Below are positions 48,117-57,639 of a stretch of DNA of 64,000 nt, piece by piece; the first letter of the stretch is position 1, and every line of letters begins with the position of its first letter. The stretch comes from Rhizophagus irregularis (Eukaryota > Glomeromycota > Glomeromycetes > Glomerales > Glomeraceae): the NCBI RefSeq assembly GCF_026210795.1, contig NC_089447.1, forward strand, positions 3,536,501 through 3,600,500. Reading direction: 5' to 3'. Under the pieces are notes generated by a model. It was not told the origin of the DNA. It saw only the letters and a program-made list of their open reading frames with translations, and ran no database searches. Both the position numbers and the translations under genes were made by a program.

Positions 48117-48738
48117 TTAATGCATTAATGCAATGTTAGATTTAAAAGAGCACGTATATTAATAATAATTTGTAGTTTATATTTTTATTACGCAAGAATG
48201 ATTTGTAGTTTATTTCTATATAACAACGATTAAATATAGCAAGCAAATGTATTACTGTAAAATTGATTAGTATATTGCTATATAATATATTGCAACGAAT
48301 AGTAATAAATTGATTAAAACAATTTGAAATATCGTGATTTCAATTACTGCCCGGCGTGTATTGTATCGTTTAACGATACTTTATGATAACCCAAATAAAT
48401 ACTTAAATATTATATAAATATAAGTAAAATATCAGAAATCCGATATTAACATAATATTTATCCGATTTGCACCTTATAGTTTATTAAAACTTCAAAAGAT
48501 TCAGTTATTAATTTGGTAAATATTGGGCGTTTATTTGTAAAATAACAGAAACCCGATTCTTCACCAATAGAAATCCAATACTTATGAAGTATTTATGCCC
48601 GGTTGTATCCAGAAATGCAACAAGAACCTGAGCCCAATCGGGAATAAGTATCGGGATTGTATAATATATATATCTGTGAAGAATTAGTGAAGAATCGGGT
48701 ACCTGAATTTTCTCTGATATGTTGTCATTCGACCAGTG
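48117..48738. repeat. right subterminal region of the CACTA-like element
   Basis: Non-coding. CCGAT/ATCGG motifs recur (near 48441, 48469, 48552, 48637, 48651 and 48693), with longer shared words such as CCCGATTCTTCAC (48551) and the inverse GTGAAGAATCGGG (48688). It ends in the terminal repeat at 48725-48738. Confidence 0.65.
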
Positions 48739-51700
48739 TTACTTGGAGAAATCCAATGTTCAATGTTAACGTAAAATTCATCAATTAATTTATGATCTTT
48801 ATCGTAAAAATGTAAACCAGCTATACCATCAATATTCTCTGTTCCATTATTTATAACAGAACCATCTATATATACGAAAATTTGTTCTCCCAATTGTTGG
48901 ATTAATTTGTAGTTGATGACGTTTAACTTTTCGATCGTTAAGTTCTTATTAAATTTTTCTTTTTTAACATATTTTTCTATACAATTATGCGTTGATTTTT
49001 GCATATTAGATTCAAAAATATTTAATCTAATATCATCTTGTTTAAAAAGCATTGGTTCTATAATAAAATTATGTTCATGCCATATATTTGACTCAATATG
49101 TGATTGAATAATATCTGGTACTATATATGAATCAGTTTCATGTATTATCATTGCATGTGAATGTAAATAATTTTCAAGAAAATAAACATCTTCTATTCTC
49201 AATTTAACTAAACAATTACTTTGCTTATGTATTCTTTCAAGGGGACCAAGGGTGCTTGTTTCATCCAAAAAACATCCTAAACATTTTTTTAAACCCATAA
49301 ATAAGTCATCTGGATTATTAACCGTTATATAATGTTCCAATACTATATTGTTAGATCCCAAATTGTAATTTTTACCATAAACTAAAATTATATCGTTATG
49401 TAACTTCTTTTTTCCAAAAATAAAACCATTATTTATAGGTTCTGAGTCTAAATTCATTTTAGTTAAAATTGTTCCTTTTAAATTATGAGCAAAACTAGTG
49501 CCTATTTTATTCGTAGCTTCAATAGAAATTCGTCTCTTTATAACTTCATTGTTATCTAAAATACAATCTTCTATAATTTTCCAACTTTTTTCAATTAAAG
49601 ATCTATTTGGACTAAAAAATTTTTTAAATCGTTTTCCCAAAATTTCTTTTAACGTTAATAAATTTTTTCCATCTAACGTTAAAATTTGATCTGCAAACAT
49701 AATATTGAGTTTTTTTATTGATCTTAAATTTTTGAAATAAATTTCTTCAGGTAAAATATCTTTAATTAAAATATTCCCTCCAATTATTTCCATTTTATCT
49801 ATCGTATCGTTAATAGCAATGCTAAAATTTTGAGTCTTTAACATTTTGATACACTCTAATATATAATGATTTTTTAATTGCGTCGTGAAAATTTTCTTAT
49901 ATCTAATAATATCTTTTTCTTGTAATGAATAAATAGGATTATCGTTTAAAAATAACAATTGTTGAAGATTATATAAACGAATTTTTGTGATCATTCCCAA
50001 TTCATTTTTATCATTAATTTGCAAGATAAAATTAGTCGTTTTTGCTTGTAATTGATTATCCTCAATATTTTTAACATTAAACATTTCTTTTAAGTAAACT
50101 ATTGAATTCGGTGTAGTTTTCATAAATTTTAACTTATGTTTAAATAAAATACGAAATTTAGCCATAATTTTGTTACATTCATATTCTGATAAAATAATTA
50201 GTTGTGCCCTATACTCAATTCTTGGAATGATTAAGACATTAAAGATAAAAGCCATTTGTTTATCTGTTAATTTTTTTCGTAAGATCATTGAATCGCAGCA
50301 ATTATTAATTTCATTTTTAATTTGATCAATCACATGATTTCTTCGATTAAAAGCATTGAACCACACTCCTAGTAATCTAATTGATCCTTTTTTACTAGTA
50401 GGTTTAATATTAACTATCGATTTTCCAAAACTCAAAGATAATGATTCTGGGATATATTTTTTTCTTAATAATAATTCTGATTTATCCTTATTGATTTTTA
50501 TATCATTAAGATTATAAAAAGTGTCAGCAATTGATAAAATTTTTTCTAAATTTTCCTGGTTTCCAGCCATGAAATTTGTATCATCCATATACGCTAAACC
50601 TGGAAAGTTAAAATTAATCTTTTCTTCGACATTATCATAAATATTATTAACTTTAAAACCATCTATATCGTAACCTAGATTTGAATTCTTAATTTTTGTC
50701 AATAAAGGATCGTAGTAAATAATCCACAAGAGCGGTGAAATTATCTCCCCTTGATCAATCCCGCATTGCATATTAAAGGCGTCTGTTAAACCATAAGGTG
50801 TAAAAACTTTGTTTTTCCGTCCAAATGATAGACCTGTTAATAAATTAATTAATTCTACTGGAAATTTAATTCTTTTCATTGCTTTTTCAAGCATAAAAAC
50901 ATTAATCCGATCATAAGCCTTTGACATGTCAAGAGCAAGAATCCATAATTCTTTATCACGTTCGTTACTATGTTGAATTATCTCATTAATTATTCGTAAT
51001 GGTTCAAAAGTTGAATTTAGGGGCAAGCCCGCGTATTGGTATCCTTGTAAAATTTGATGTTCTACCATTATCTTCGAGATACGTTTTGTAATTATTTTCA
51101 TCATAACTTTTCTAGCTGTTTCCAATAACGTGATTGGCCTAGTATTATTTAATCTATACCCCCAAGGTTTCGGCTTTGGGATCGGATATATATTTGCTAG
51201 TTTCCAGTCTTCAGGCATTATTTGATTACGTAAAACATCATTTATAATATCTCTTAATAAATGATTAAATTCTGACGGAGCCTTTTTAATTTCATCATAT
51301 GCAATTCCTGTTGGCCCCACTGCTTTTTTAATTGGTAAATCTTTGATTACGATATCCCATTCATCATCGGTTATTAGTTCAAGACAATTATTATAAATTA
51401 ATTCATTAATTGATCTTATAGGTTCATATTCATCAGACCACTCTTGTAAATCATCTATTGTACGATTTTTCGACCCTGCTGCATTTTGAAAATGATCTTT
51501 AGTTATGTCTTTGATTTTATTTTCATCAGTAACTAAAATACTGTTTCCATCTTCGTCATCAATTAAAACTCTATCTATAAAAATTTTTTTCATTTCATTT
51601 TCAGTAATATTATCAATCATTCTTCGTTGATTATCTGCCAAATCTGCACAACGTTTATCTATGGCTTCTTTAATTTTATCATTTTTTAGATTAAACATTT

Positions 51701-53162
51701 CCAATGAAAATTTTGAAAATAAAGTATCGTATATCTCATTTAATTCCTTAACATATTGACCTATTAAAAATCGACTTAATCTATGTTGTAATAAGAGATA
51801 TGTTGAATTCACTTCATCTATTGAATGTCTTTTAACTAAATGTTTTAAATAATTATTGTAGTATTTCCAATTTAGAGCGAGTTTTTCAAAACTCAATTTC
51901 TTTTTAAATTTTCTTCTTAAATATACAATATATCGTAAATCTTTATATAATTGTGTATGTTGAAATGTTTTGTCACGGTCAACATTAACTATAATTTCTT
52001 TAGATCGAATATGTTGTTGTTTAATTTTCAATAAATTATTTTTAAAAAACGACCACTTTTCTTCAATCGAACCATTTAAATTAAAAGAAGTAGCAACCTT
52101 TTTTAAGTCATCTTGAAAATTTAAAAGATCTTTTTCTTCAGTATTATCAAAATCAAAAATATATCTAATTAAATTTACATTAGTCGTATTCATTTTTTTT
52201 GTCTGTAAAATCGGATAGATCAAATCTTCATTAATAAAATCAAAAGTTAATAAGGCATGATCCGTTTTAATTATATCTCTTATATTAATAATTTTTGCCT
52301 TCGATGTTTTCGTAAAAAGATTTTCTGATATCCATATATAATCAATTCTTGATTTGAAACGACCAAAGTAAGTCATTATATCTTTTGTATTGTCCATGTC
52401 ATAAGTTTCCTTATGAACATCCCATAAATTAAGATTTTCTAATTTCTGAAAAATTTTCAACATTTTTGGCACAGATTGTTTATTATCAAGTCGTTTTTTA
52501 AACTTTCTATATTGTAAATTAAAATCACCACAACAAATGATTTCCATTTTTTTAGATTTAGCTATTTTAATATGATTAATCACATGTGTATTCATATTAA
52601 TTTTGTTGTTCATATCTACACCCGTACGATGATTAGCTAAATTATAAAATAATATTAAGCGTAATTTTTTATTATTTTTAAAGGAAAAGTCCACTATTAA
52701 TATTCGTCCATTAATTTTTTCTATATTGAATATATGTTTTTCTAAATTATTTCGTATTATAAGCATAACTCCTTTTCCAATAGCATTTTTATTATCATTA
52801 TGTGAAATAATTTTGTATCCAGCTTTATCTGCATTAAAAAAATTAATTTCTTTATCAGCTTTTTGTGTTTCTGTAATGCCCATTATATCGACACCATTTT
52901 TTCTTATATAGTCAAAAATATTGTTCAATTTATATTCTGTTAAGGTACATATATTAAGCACCGCTATTTTTGTAAAATATTTCTGATTATCGTGCTCGTT
53001 AAACATATCTATGTTATTGTTAATTTGATTTGGAATTGTATTATCTTCCATTAAGTTTGTTTTTTTCTTCTTTTTCTTTTTTCTTTTATAATTAATTAAA
53101 TGTGGGGGTGGATTGTTAGAATAATTATTAATTAAATTATTATTATTGGGTTGTACAATCAT
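48684..53162 (-). CDS. LINE ORF2, N-terminal part: APE endonuclease, reverse transcriptase, start of RNase H
   Basis: 1492 codons are open. A Lys/Asn-rich leader precedes an exonuclease-endonuclease-phosphatase fold: IMGITETQ (catalytic Glu), CCGDFNLQY (Asp/Asn, about residue 214), SRIDYIW and KTDHALLTF (Asp-His). The RT has LALDMSKAYDRI (about 747), GIDQGEIISPLLW and LAYMDDTNF (catalytic YMDD, about 857), followed by the thumb-like FNVLIIPRIEYRAQL. RNase H begins at VYIDGSVINNG (about 1433). The last 18 codons before the stop at 48684 come from the inserted transposon; the real LINE frame leaves at Ser (48741-48743) and resumes at 42302. The start ATG lies 6 nt after the ORF1 stop (TAA-ATCTTA-ATG), suggesting termination-reinitiation. 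Confidence 0.9.
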   Translation of the reverse strand: MIVQPNNNNLINNYSNNPPPHLINYKRKKKKKKKTNLMEDNTIPNQINNNIDMFNEHDNQKYFTKIAVLNICTLTEYKLNNIFDYIRKNGVDIMGITETQKADKEINFFNADKAGYKIISHNDNKNAIGKGVMLIIRNNLEKHIFNIEKINGRILIVDFSFKNNKKLRLILFYNLANHRTGVDMNNKINMNTHVINHIKIAKSKKMEIICCGDFNLQYRKFKKRLDNKQSVPKMLKIFQKLENLNLWDVHKETYDMDNTKDIMTYFGRFKSRIDYIWISENLFTKTSKAKIINIRDIIKTDHALLTFDFINEDLIYPILQTKKMNTTNVNLIRYIFDFDNTEEKDLLNFQDDLKKVATSFNLNGSIEEKWSFFKNNLLKIKQQHIRSKEIIVNVDRDKTFQHTQLYKDLRYIVYLRRKFKKKLSFEKLALNWKYYNNYLKHLVKRHSIDEVNSTYLLLQHRLSRFLIGQYVKELNEIYDTLFSKFSLEMFNLKNDKIKEAIDKRCADLADNQRRMIDNITENEMKKIFIDRVLIDDEDGNSILVTDENKIKDITKDHFQNAAGSKNRTIDDLQEWSDEYEPIRSINELIYNNCLELITDDEWDIVIKDLPIKKAVGPTGIAYDEIKKAPSEFNHLLRDIINDVLRNQIMPEDWKLANIYPIPKPKPWGYRLNNTRPITLLETARKVMMKIITKRISKIMVEHQILQGYQYAGLPLNSTFEPLRIINEIIQHSNERDKELWILALDMSKAYDRINVFMLEKAMKRIKFPVELINLLTGLSFGRKNKVFTPYGLTDAFNMQCGIDQGEIISPLLWIIYYDPLLTKIKNSNLGYDIDGFKVNNIYDNVEEKINFNFPGLAYMDDTNFMAGNQENLEKILSIADTFYNLNDIKINKDKSELLLRKKYIPESLSLSFGKSIVNIKPTSKKGSIRLLGVWFNAFNRRNHVIDQIKNEINNCCDSMILRKKLTDKQMAFIFNVLIIPRIEYRAQLIILSEYECNKIMAKFRILFKHKLKFMKTTPNSIVYLKEMFNVKNIEDNQLQAKTTNFILQINDKNELGMITKIRLYNLQQLLFLNDNPIYSLQEKDIIRYKKIFTTQLKNHYILECIKMLKTQNFSIAINDTIDKMEIIGGNILIKDILPEEIYFKNLRSIKKLNIMFADQILTLDGKNLLTLKEILGKRFKKFFSPNRSLIEKSWKIIEDCILDNNEVIKRRISIEATNKIGTSFAHNLKGTILTKMNLDSEPINNGFIFGKKKLHNDIILVYGKNYNLGSNNIVLEHYITVNNPDDLFMGLKKCLGCFLDETSTLGPLERIHKQSNCLVKLRIEDVYFLENYLHSHAMIIHETDSYIVPDIIQSHIESNIWHEHNFIIEPMLFKQDDIRLNIFESNMQKSTHNCIEKYVKKEKFNKNLTIEKLNVINYKLIQQLGEQIFVYIDGSVINNGTENIDGIAGLHFYDKDHKLIDEFYVNIEHWISPSNTGRMTTYQRKFRYPILH
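48739..48741. repeat. target-site duplication TTA (right)
   Basis: Matches 42300-42302. Together they flank the CACTG termini and are explained by the uninterrupted LINE frame. Confidence 0.8.
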
Positions 53163-53168
53163 TAAGAT

Positions 53169-55361
53169 TTAAAAAGTGGATTCGAACTGGTTGGCTGAAT
53201 TGCTAGTACCCCCAATACTTGCAATTTTAGTTGTAGTAGAATCATTTTGTTCTTTATCGGAAAGTTGTCCAGTAAGTTTTGTGATCATATTGAACATATT
53301 ATTTAATAAACTATCTTGTTTTTCTACTCTTGATTCTAAGTTAAGCACTAAGTTGTTGTCATCATTTTCACTTGAAGATGAGTCAGGTTTGGCACGCTTA
53401 TTATTATCGTTAACAATTGGTAATTTGTCAGGCTTTTGTTGGAGACCTTTACGATTATTATTATTTTTAAAGGTTTCTTTAATTGAATTAATTTCTTTTC
53501 TAACTATATCATTTTCTTTTCTAAATTCGGTAATCATTGCATTTAAAGTAGTAAGTTGTTTTTTGATCTCTGATAAATCATTTTGTGAAGATGTATGTGT
53601 GTTGTTATTTGGCTCATGCATAGAGCCTCCTTTCCTAGTACCGCCTTGAATTGGGTTGTGGTTGTTGTCACTTATATCTTCTTCGTCACCCCAAGCTTGC
53701 ATTTCTTCTTCACTAAAGGTATAAGTATTATTATTACGTTGTCGGTTGATAATATTATTTTGATTCCAATGTCGTTGTCGATTATTAGGATATCTATTTC
53801 CCTTAGTAGCATCGGCGTATGAATTGAATTTAGATTTATTACGATTTTTAAACTGTTGGAGCAGTTGATTACGATTTAATTTATTTGAACGTTGTCGTAA
53901 TTCCGTTTGACATTCCTTCGCTACATGTCCCGTATATCCGCATCTATGACAAGATTTGGTATCTAACGGGGACCATTCTAGTTGTTGACCTTCATATTCA
54001 TATACATTATTGGTTGCAATACTAAAATCTTCATCATTTCGAAAATATACAAAAGCATATTTCATAGGTTTATACGTCACGGGGTTGCGTGGAATAAAGA
54101 TAGACGCAGCGCTGGTTTCAGTAACCAATGGTTGTAAATCACGTGCACAAGTATTGAACGGTAAACCATTGATTTTTGCTGCAAATTGGAACCTTTCAGA
54201 TTTTTTATCTTCAGATAGCAAAACAGGTACCACTGAGAGACATTCTTTAAACGCCCATACACTCCATTGAGCATAAAAAGGTTGTACGCTAAGTTCGTCT
54301 TTGTAGGTTATAAAAGCTTGTCTGTATATACCTTTAAGTCGTGTAGTAATGCCATCTTCTTCTAATTCTCCATATCGACTAAAAACAGCCTTTAAATTAT
54401 AATTTTCCATATATAACGGTATATTGAATACCTTGATAGTACGGCTTTCACGACTTTGAAAAAGTTGTTTTCGTTTTTCTTGTAAATTATCTACTTTCTT
54501 AAAGGAGTAAACGACATTATTTTCATCGCCATCGGTTGCACTAGGCATTTTAAAAGTCATATTACATAAGCTATTTAAATCGACTTCAGTGTTGACTTTA
54601 ATACTAATCACGTGACAGTATTTTTGTTCTTGACTGGTATCATCAGTCATTTTAATTGGTTTCTTTTCTTCAAAAGTGGTAACGACGTCAATTTTTGATT
54701 TGATAATTTTAACAATATAATGACAAAATTGTGTACTTTTGGGCGCCTCCGGAATCGTACAAGTTGCTTTCCATGTGTTATGTTTAGATAAGACGATTGG
54801 TGAAAATTCGGCGTCAGCCATTTCTTTTTCAGGCAATTGATTATCGGCAGATGGATCAACAAAATGTGAGTCATCCTGCATCGACTGATCATCTTGATCT
54901 TGTGTGTTGATCTTTCGTAGTACATCTGAATGATCTTCATTAGCTTTTCCTTTGTTCGCAGTTGGTGTTGCAGAGGTTGATTGTGTCACAATAGGATCAA
55001 CATTTTTCGGGGTCTCGGCAGGTTTGGTTTTCTTTTTTTGCTGCGTATTTTGTGGATTATAAGCAACGAAAGGGTCAAGTTCTTGTCGTTTGAAAGTCGC
55101 TTGTTGTTTTCTATTATATGGTAACCTTGCAGAAGCCGCTGCTTGGTGTTGTTGTTTTTTTTTCTTCTTGTTTTCTTGACGTAAGGTAGCTTTAGACTTA
55201 ACTGTAGTAAACTCCTCGTCATTAGGAGTGAAAGTAAAATTATTCGAAGTATCTTGCGCAGTAGAAGTTGTACCAACAACTCCTTCCATAGTTTCTCCCT
55301 GCTCCTGGTTGTCTATACCCTTCTGGGCCGCACTACGAGTAGTCCTAGCTGAGATGGACAT
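53169..55361 (-). CDS. LINE ORF1: RRM and CCHC zinc-knuckle RNA-binding protein
   Basis: 730 residues, intact. The N-terminus is Gln/Lys/Thr-rich and disordered. An RRM-like domain lies near residues 310-360 (SRTIKVFNIPLYMENYNL, RQAFITYKD) and a second near 395-460 (FAAKINGLPFNTCARDL, YAFVYFRNDEDF). A retroviral-type CCHC knuckle (CHRCGYTGHVAKEC) follows, then a basic Asn/Arg-rich segment and a C-terminal coiled coil (SEIKKQLTTLNAMITEFRKE; VEKQDSLLNNMFNMITKLTG). These are the usual parts of LINE ORF1 proteins that coat the element RNA. The start at 55361 (MSISARTTRS) is the first Met in the frame, and only about 105 bp of 5' UTR separates it from the microsatellite. Confidence 0.88.
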   Translation of the reverse strand: MSISARTTRSAAQKGIDNQEQGETMEGVVGTTSTAQDTSNNFTFTPNDEEFTTVKSKATLRQENKKKKKQQHQAAASARLPYNRKQQATFKRQELDPFVAYNPQNTQQKKKTKPAETPKNVDPIVTQSTSATPTANKGKANEDHSDVLRKINTQDQDDQSMQDDSHFVDPSADNQLPEKEMADAEFSPIVLSKHNTWKATCTIPEAPKSTQFCHYIVKIIKSKIDVVTTFEEKKPIKMTDDTSQEQKYCHVISIKVNTEVDLNSLCNMTFKMPSATDGDENNVVYSFKKVDNLQEKRKQLFQSRESRTIKVFNIPLYMENYNLKAVFSRYGELEEDGITTRLKGIYRQAFITYKDELSVQPFYAQWSVWAFKECLSVVPVLLSEDKKSERFQFAAKINGLPFNTCARDLQPLVTETSAASIFIPRNPVTYKPMKYAFVYFRNDEDFSIATNNVYEYEGQQLEWSPLDTKSCHRCGYTGHVAKECQTELRQRSNKLNRNQLLQQFKNRNKSKFNSYADATKGNRYPNNRQRHWNQNNIINRQRNNNTYTFSEEEMQAWGDEEDISDNNHNPIQGGTRKGGSMHEPNNNTHTSSQNDLSEIKKQLTTLNAMITEFRKENDIVRKEINSIKETFKNNNNRKGLQQKPDKLPIVNDNNKRAKPDSSSSENDDNNLVLNLESRVEKQDSLLNNMFNMITKLTGQLSDKEQNDSTTTKIASIGGTSNSANQFESTF

Positions 55362-55466
55362 ACCGTTATATTTAACGAAATAAAATAATTATGAGAATAT
55401 CGAAAAGAATTTTTCTAAGTTTTTCTTTGTAAAAAAACGAAATGAAGGAATGGGAGAGAGTTTTCT

Positions 55467-55730
55467 CATTGTCATTGTCATTTACATAAAGTTATATAAG
55501 ATTAATTTGAGAGTTTTTTACCAAAAAGGAAATTTTTTTATAAAAAGAGAAATGATTTTCAATTTCGAGGCAATTCAGCAGGTGTTTTAATAACAAATTG
55601 AGAAATGATTTCCATAGAAAATCTCGTGACAAAATTTATAATAAATTTAAAAATAAATGATCAACAAATGATCAACAAAATTGTTACTAGTTTTATAAAA
55701 AACGCCCAATAATATCTTTTTATTGTTTTA
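55467..55730. repeat. (CATTGT)n remnant and right arm of host repeat, copy 2
   Basis: CATTGTCATTGTCATT at 55467-55482 is the other half of the microsatellite split by the LINE. 55483-55730 repeats 33663-33905 almost base for base, ending in both cases at TTTTATTGTTTTAAT just where a SINE-like target duplication begins. Confidence 0.9.
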
Positions 55731-55748
55731 ATATATTTGGGTTTTAAT

Positions 55749-55870
55749 TCTGATAGTTTAGTTCATTTTTTTTATTTTACTTCTTCATTTCTGATATGTT
55801 TATAAAATTTGTATTCGCTAACTATTACTGTTCAATAAAAATAAAAATAAAAATAAAAATAAAAATAAAA
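55749..55870 (+). mobile_element. SINE-like element, 5'-truncated copy 2
   Basis: 122 bp equal to the 3' half of copy 1 (TCTGATAGTTTAGTTCATTT onward) with a longer (AAAAAT)n tail. It is flanked by ATATATTTGGGTTTTAAT at 55731-55748 and 55871-55888. Confidence 0.85.
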
Positions 55871-55888
55871 ATATATTTGGGTTTTAAT

Positions 55889-56125
55889 GCAGGGCGGGCT
55901 TCAACTTACCAAGTTTCGGCTAGTGTATGGGAGGTAGTGGGTTAATTAAAGAAATGGTTTTTAGGTGTAGTTGGTTATATCTTTAATAGTTTCGTATTTA
56001 ATTGCCCCACCGTCGAAGTAGATTCTTCTGATAGTTTAGTTCATTTTTTTATTTTACTTTTTCATTTTTGATATGTTTATAAAATTTGTTTTCGCTAACT
56101 ATTACTGTTTAATAAAAATAAAAAA
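55889..56125 (+). mobile_element. SINE-like element, copy 3
   Basis: 237 bp starting GCAGGGCGGGCTTCAACTTA, so its 5' end is 12-15 bases longer than copy 1. It has an A/T tail. The target ATATATTTGGGTTTTAA recurs at 55871-55887 and 56126-56142, meaning copies 2 and 3 used the same target in succession and lie in tandem. Confidence 0.85.
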
Positions 56126-56142
56126 ATATATTTGGGTTTTAA

Positions 56143-57379
56143 ATTTAAATTTTTTTTATATAGAAAAATTAAGCATTATTATTATTTTTTTCTTAGATCT
56201 TGGAAATGGATTAAGAAATCTAAATTAAATAACGACAGTAAAAGTATTATCTTTTTTTTTTTTATATTTAAAAATTCTCTTCAATTTATTGCATTAATTC
56301 ATTTCTTCTATTAGATGTCCATATTATTTATCAACTTGAGGAGTCATTACTACTTCATTTCTTGGAATTTGGATATTAGAAATATATTTTTTAAATTATG
56401 GAAATCTAAAAGGATTTTTTGGCACAGTTTTGAAATAAACCATTGACATATTTGGTATTATTTTAATTATACTAGTCCTTTTAGCTTTTTTACCGATACG
56501 AAAATGTTCAAAAATTCTGTAAACTTTATTTTATTTTTCAAGTTTACTTGAATTAATTAATATAACAATACGGTACGGTCATTTATTTATTTATTTTTTC
56601 AAAAAAATCGGATAATCTAGTTTTCAAATAATTTTAAATATTAACCATATATATTAATATTAATACATTCTAGTTATATTTATTATTGATATTTCTTGTA
56701 GAGAACTACTTACTATCGGCAAAAAAATCTTAATAAAAAAAATTAATCTAATTTAATATACTAACATATATAATAATAATTTATATTTAGCTTTAGTACT
56801 TTACTAACTATGCTGTTTTTAGTAATTTTAAATATTAACATTATTTTATGTCAGATATACATTGACGAAAAGTTATTTCACAAAGTAAGTAACTGAAAAT
56901 TTTATCTTTCATTTTTTATATTATTATATATTAATTTACATTGCTGAAACTTATGATTTGGCGACTTTAGCACCGCTTGCATGTTACTGTCACATGACTA
57001 TATGATCAAGTGCTAGCGGCAATTTTTTGTTTTGACTATATAGTTTCTTTCTCATTACTTCACATCAGCTATATAGATGCTATAAAGAATTTAATGAATT
57101 TTTGATAAATTTTTATAATGCAGTATTTCTTTAATTTTTTATTATAATGTATTATTAATCTAATAATTTGAAAAAATTATATGATCATATTAAAAAATAC
57201 CTATAAATTCATCGTAAAATTTATTGTGCAATTTTAATAATAAAATTACATTACAATTTACAAATACATCAAATACATTGTCTATGTCTAAATTCTAAAA
57301 ATAATTCTATCATATATACTATAATCTGACATGTAGAATGATGTTGAAGATGATTTATGCCAACAACCTTCTTCCTTTT
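56143..57379. other. AT-rich intergenic DNA
   Basis: No supportable gene or repeat beyond A/T tracts. Confidence 0.5.
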
Positions 57380-57639
57380 CCTCTTGTTATAATTGGATAG
57401 CCGCGGATTTTTAAGCGATCAACGTACTAAATTTCCGTTGACATAGCGCCCCTGGTGATACAACCATAACAAGGTGGGAATCTATAGTATCACCTGATTG
57501 ATCTGAAATCTGAATTTAAGCTAAGAAAAAAGAACGAAGTCCTGCAGAAGATAAAGTTTCAAAATTTCAAAGCCAGGACCTATATAATTGCAGAAAAGTG
57601 TTAATAAGAACATTTTTTAAGAGTCTCAAATTATTTTCA

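Larger units (their letters stand above)
42303..48738. mobile_element. CACTA-like DNA transposon, 6436 bp, nested in the LINE
   Basis: Ends are CACTGGTCAAATGA (left) and the complement of TCATTCGACCAGTG (right), a 13/14-bp terminal inverted repeat beginning CACTG. TTA is duplicated at 42300-42302 and 48739-48741. Removing element plus one TTA joins the LINE codons CCA-AGT to AAA-GCA-GAA, restoring the RNase H frame exactly. It carries a Tnp2-like transposase gene on the minus strand and a divergent accessory gene on the plus strand. Subterminal regions contain many ATCGG/CCGAT motifs, as in CACTA (CMC/EnSpm) elements. The 3-bp duplication also fits that superfamily. Confidence 0.9.
40805..55466 (-). 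mobile_element. two-ORF LINE (APE-type, with RNase H) inserted in (CATTGA)n
   Basis: Minus-strand element with poly-A tail (T-run 40805-40827), 3' UTR, ORF2, ORF1 and 5' UTR, about 8.2 kb once the 6.4-kb CACTA-like insertion (42303-48738) is discounted. CATTGA/T units abut both ends (40712-40804 and 55467-55482), and the host repeat continues on each side. The 3' UTR holds the hairpin AATCAACCC-ATTT-GGGCG (41013-41030, plus-strand reading) shared with the elements at 29-34 kb. Both ORFs are otherwise open, so the copy is young apart from the insertion. Domain order EN-RT-RNase H fits the Tad/I-like group; the clade is inferred. Confidence 0.88.
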
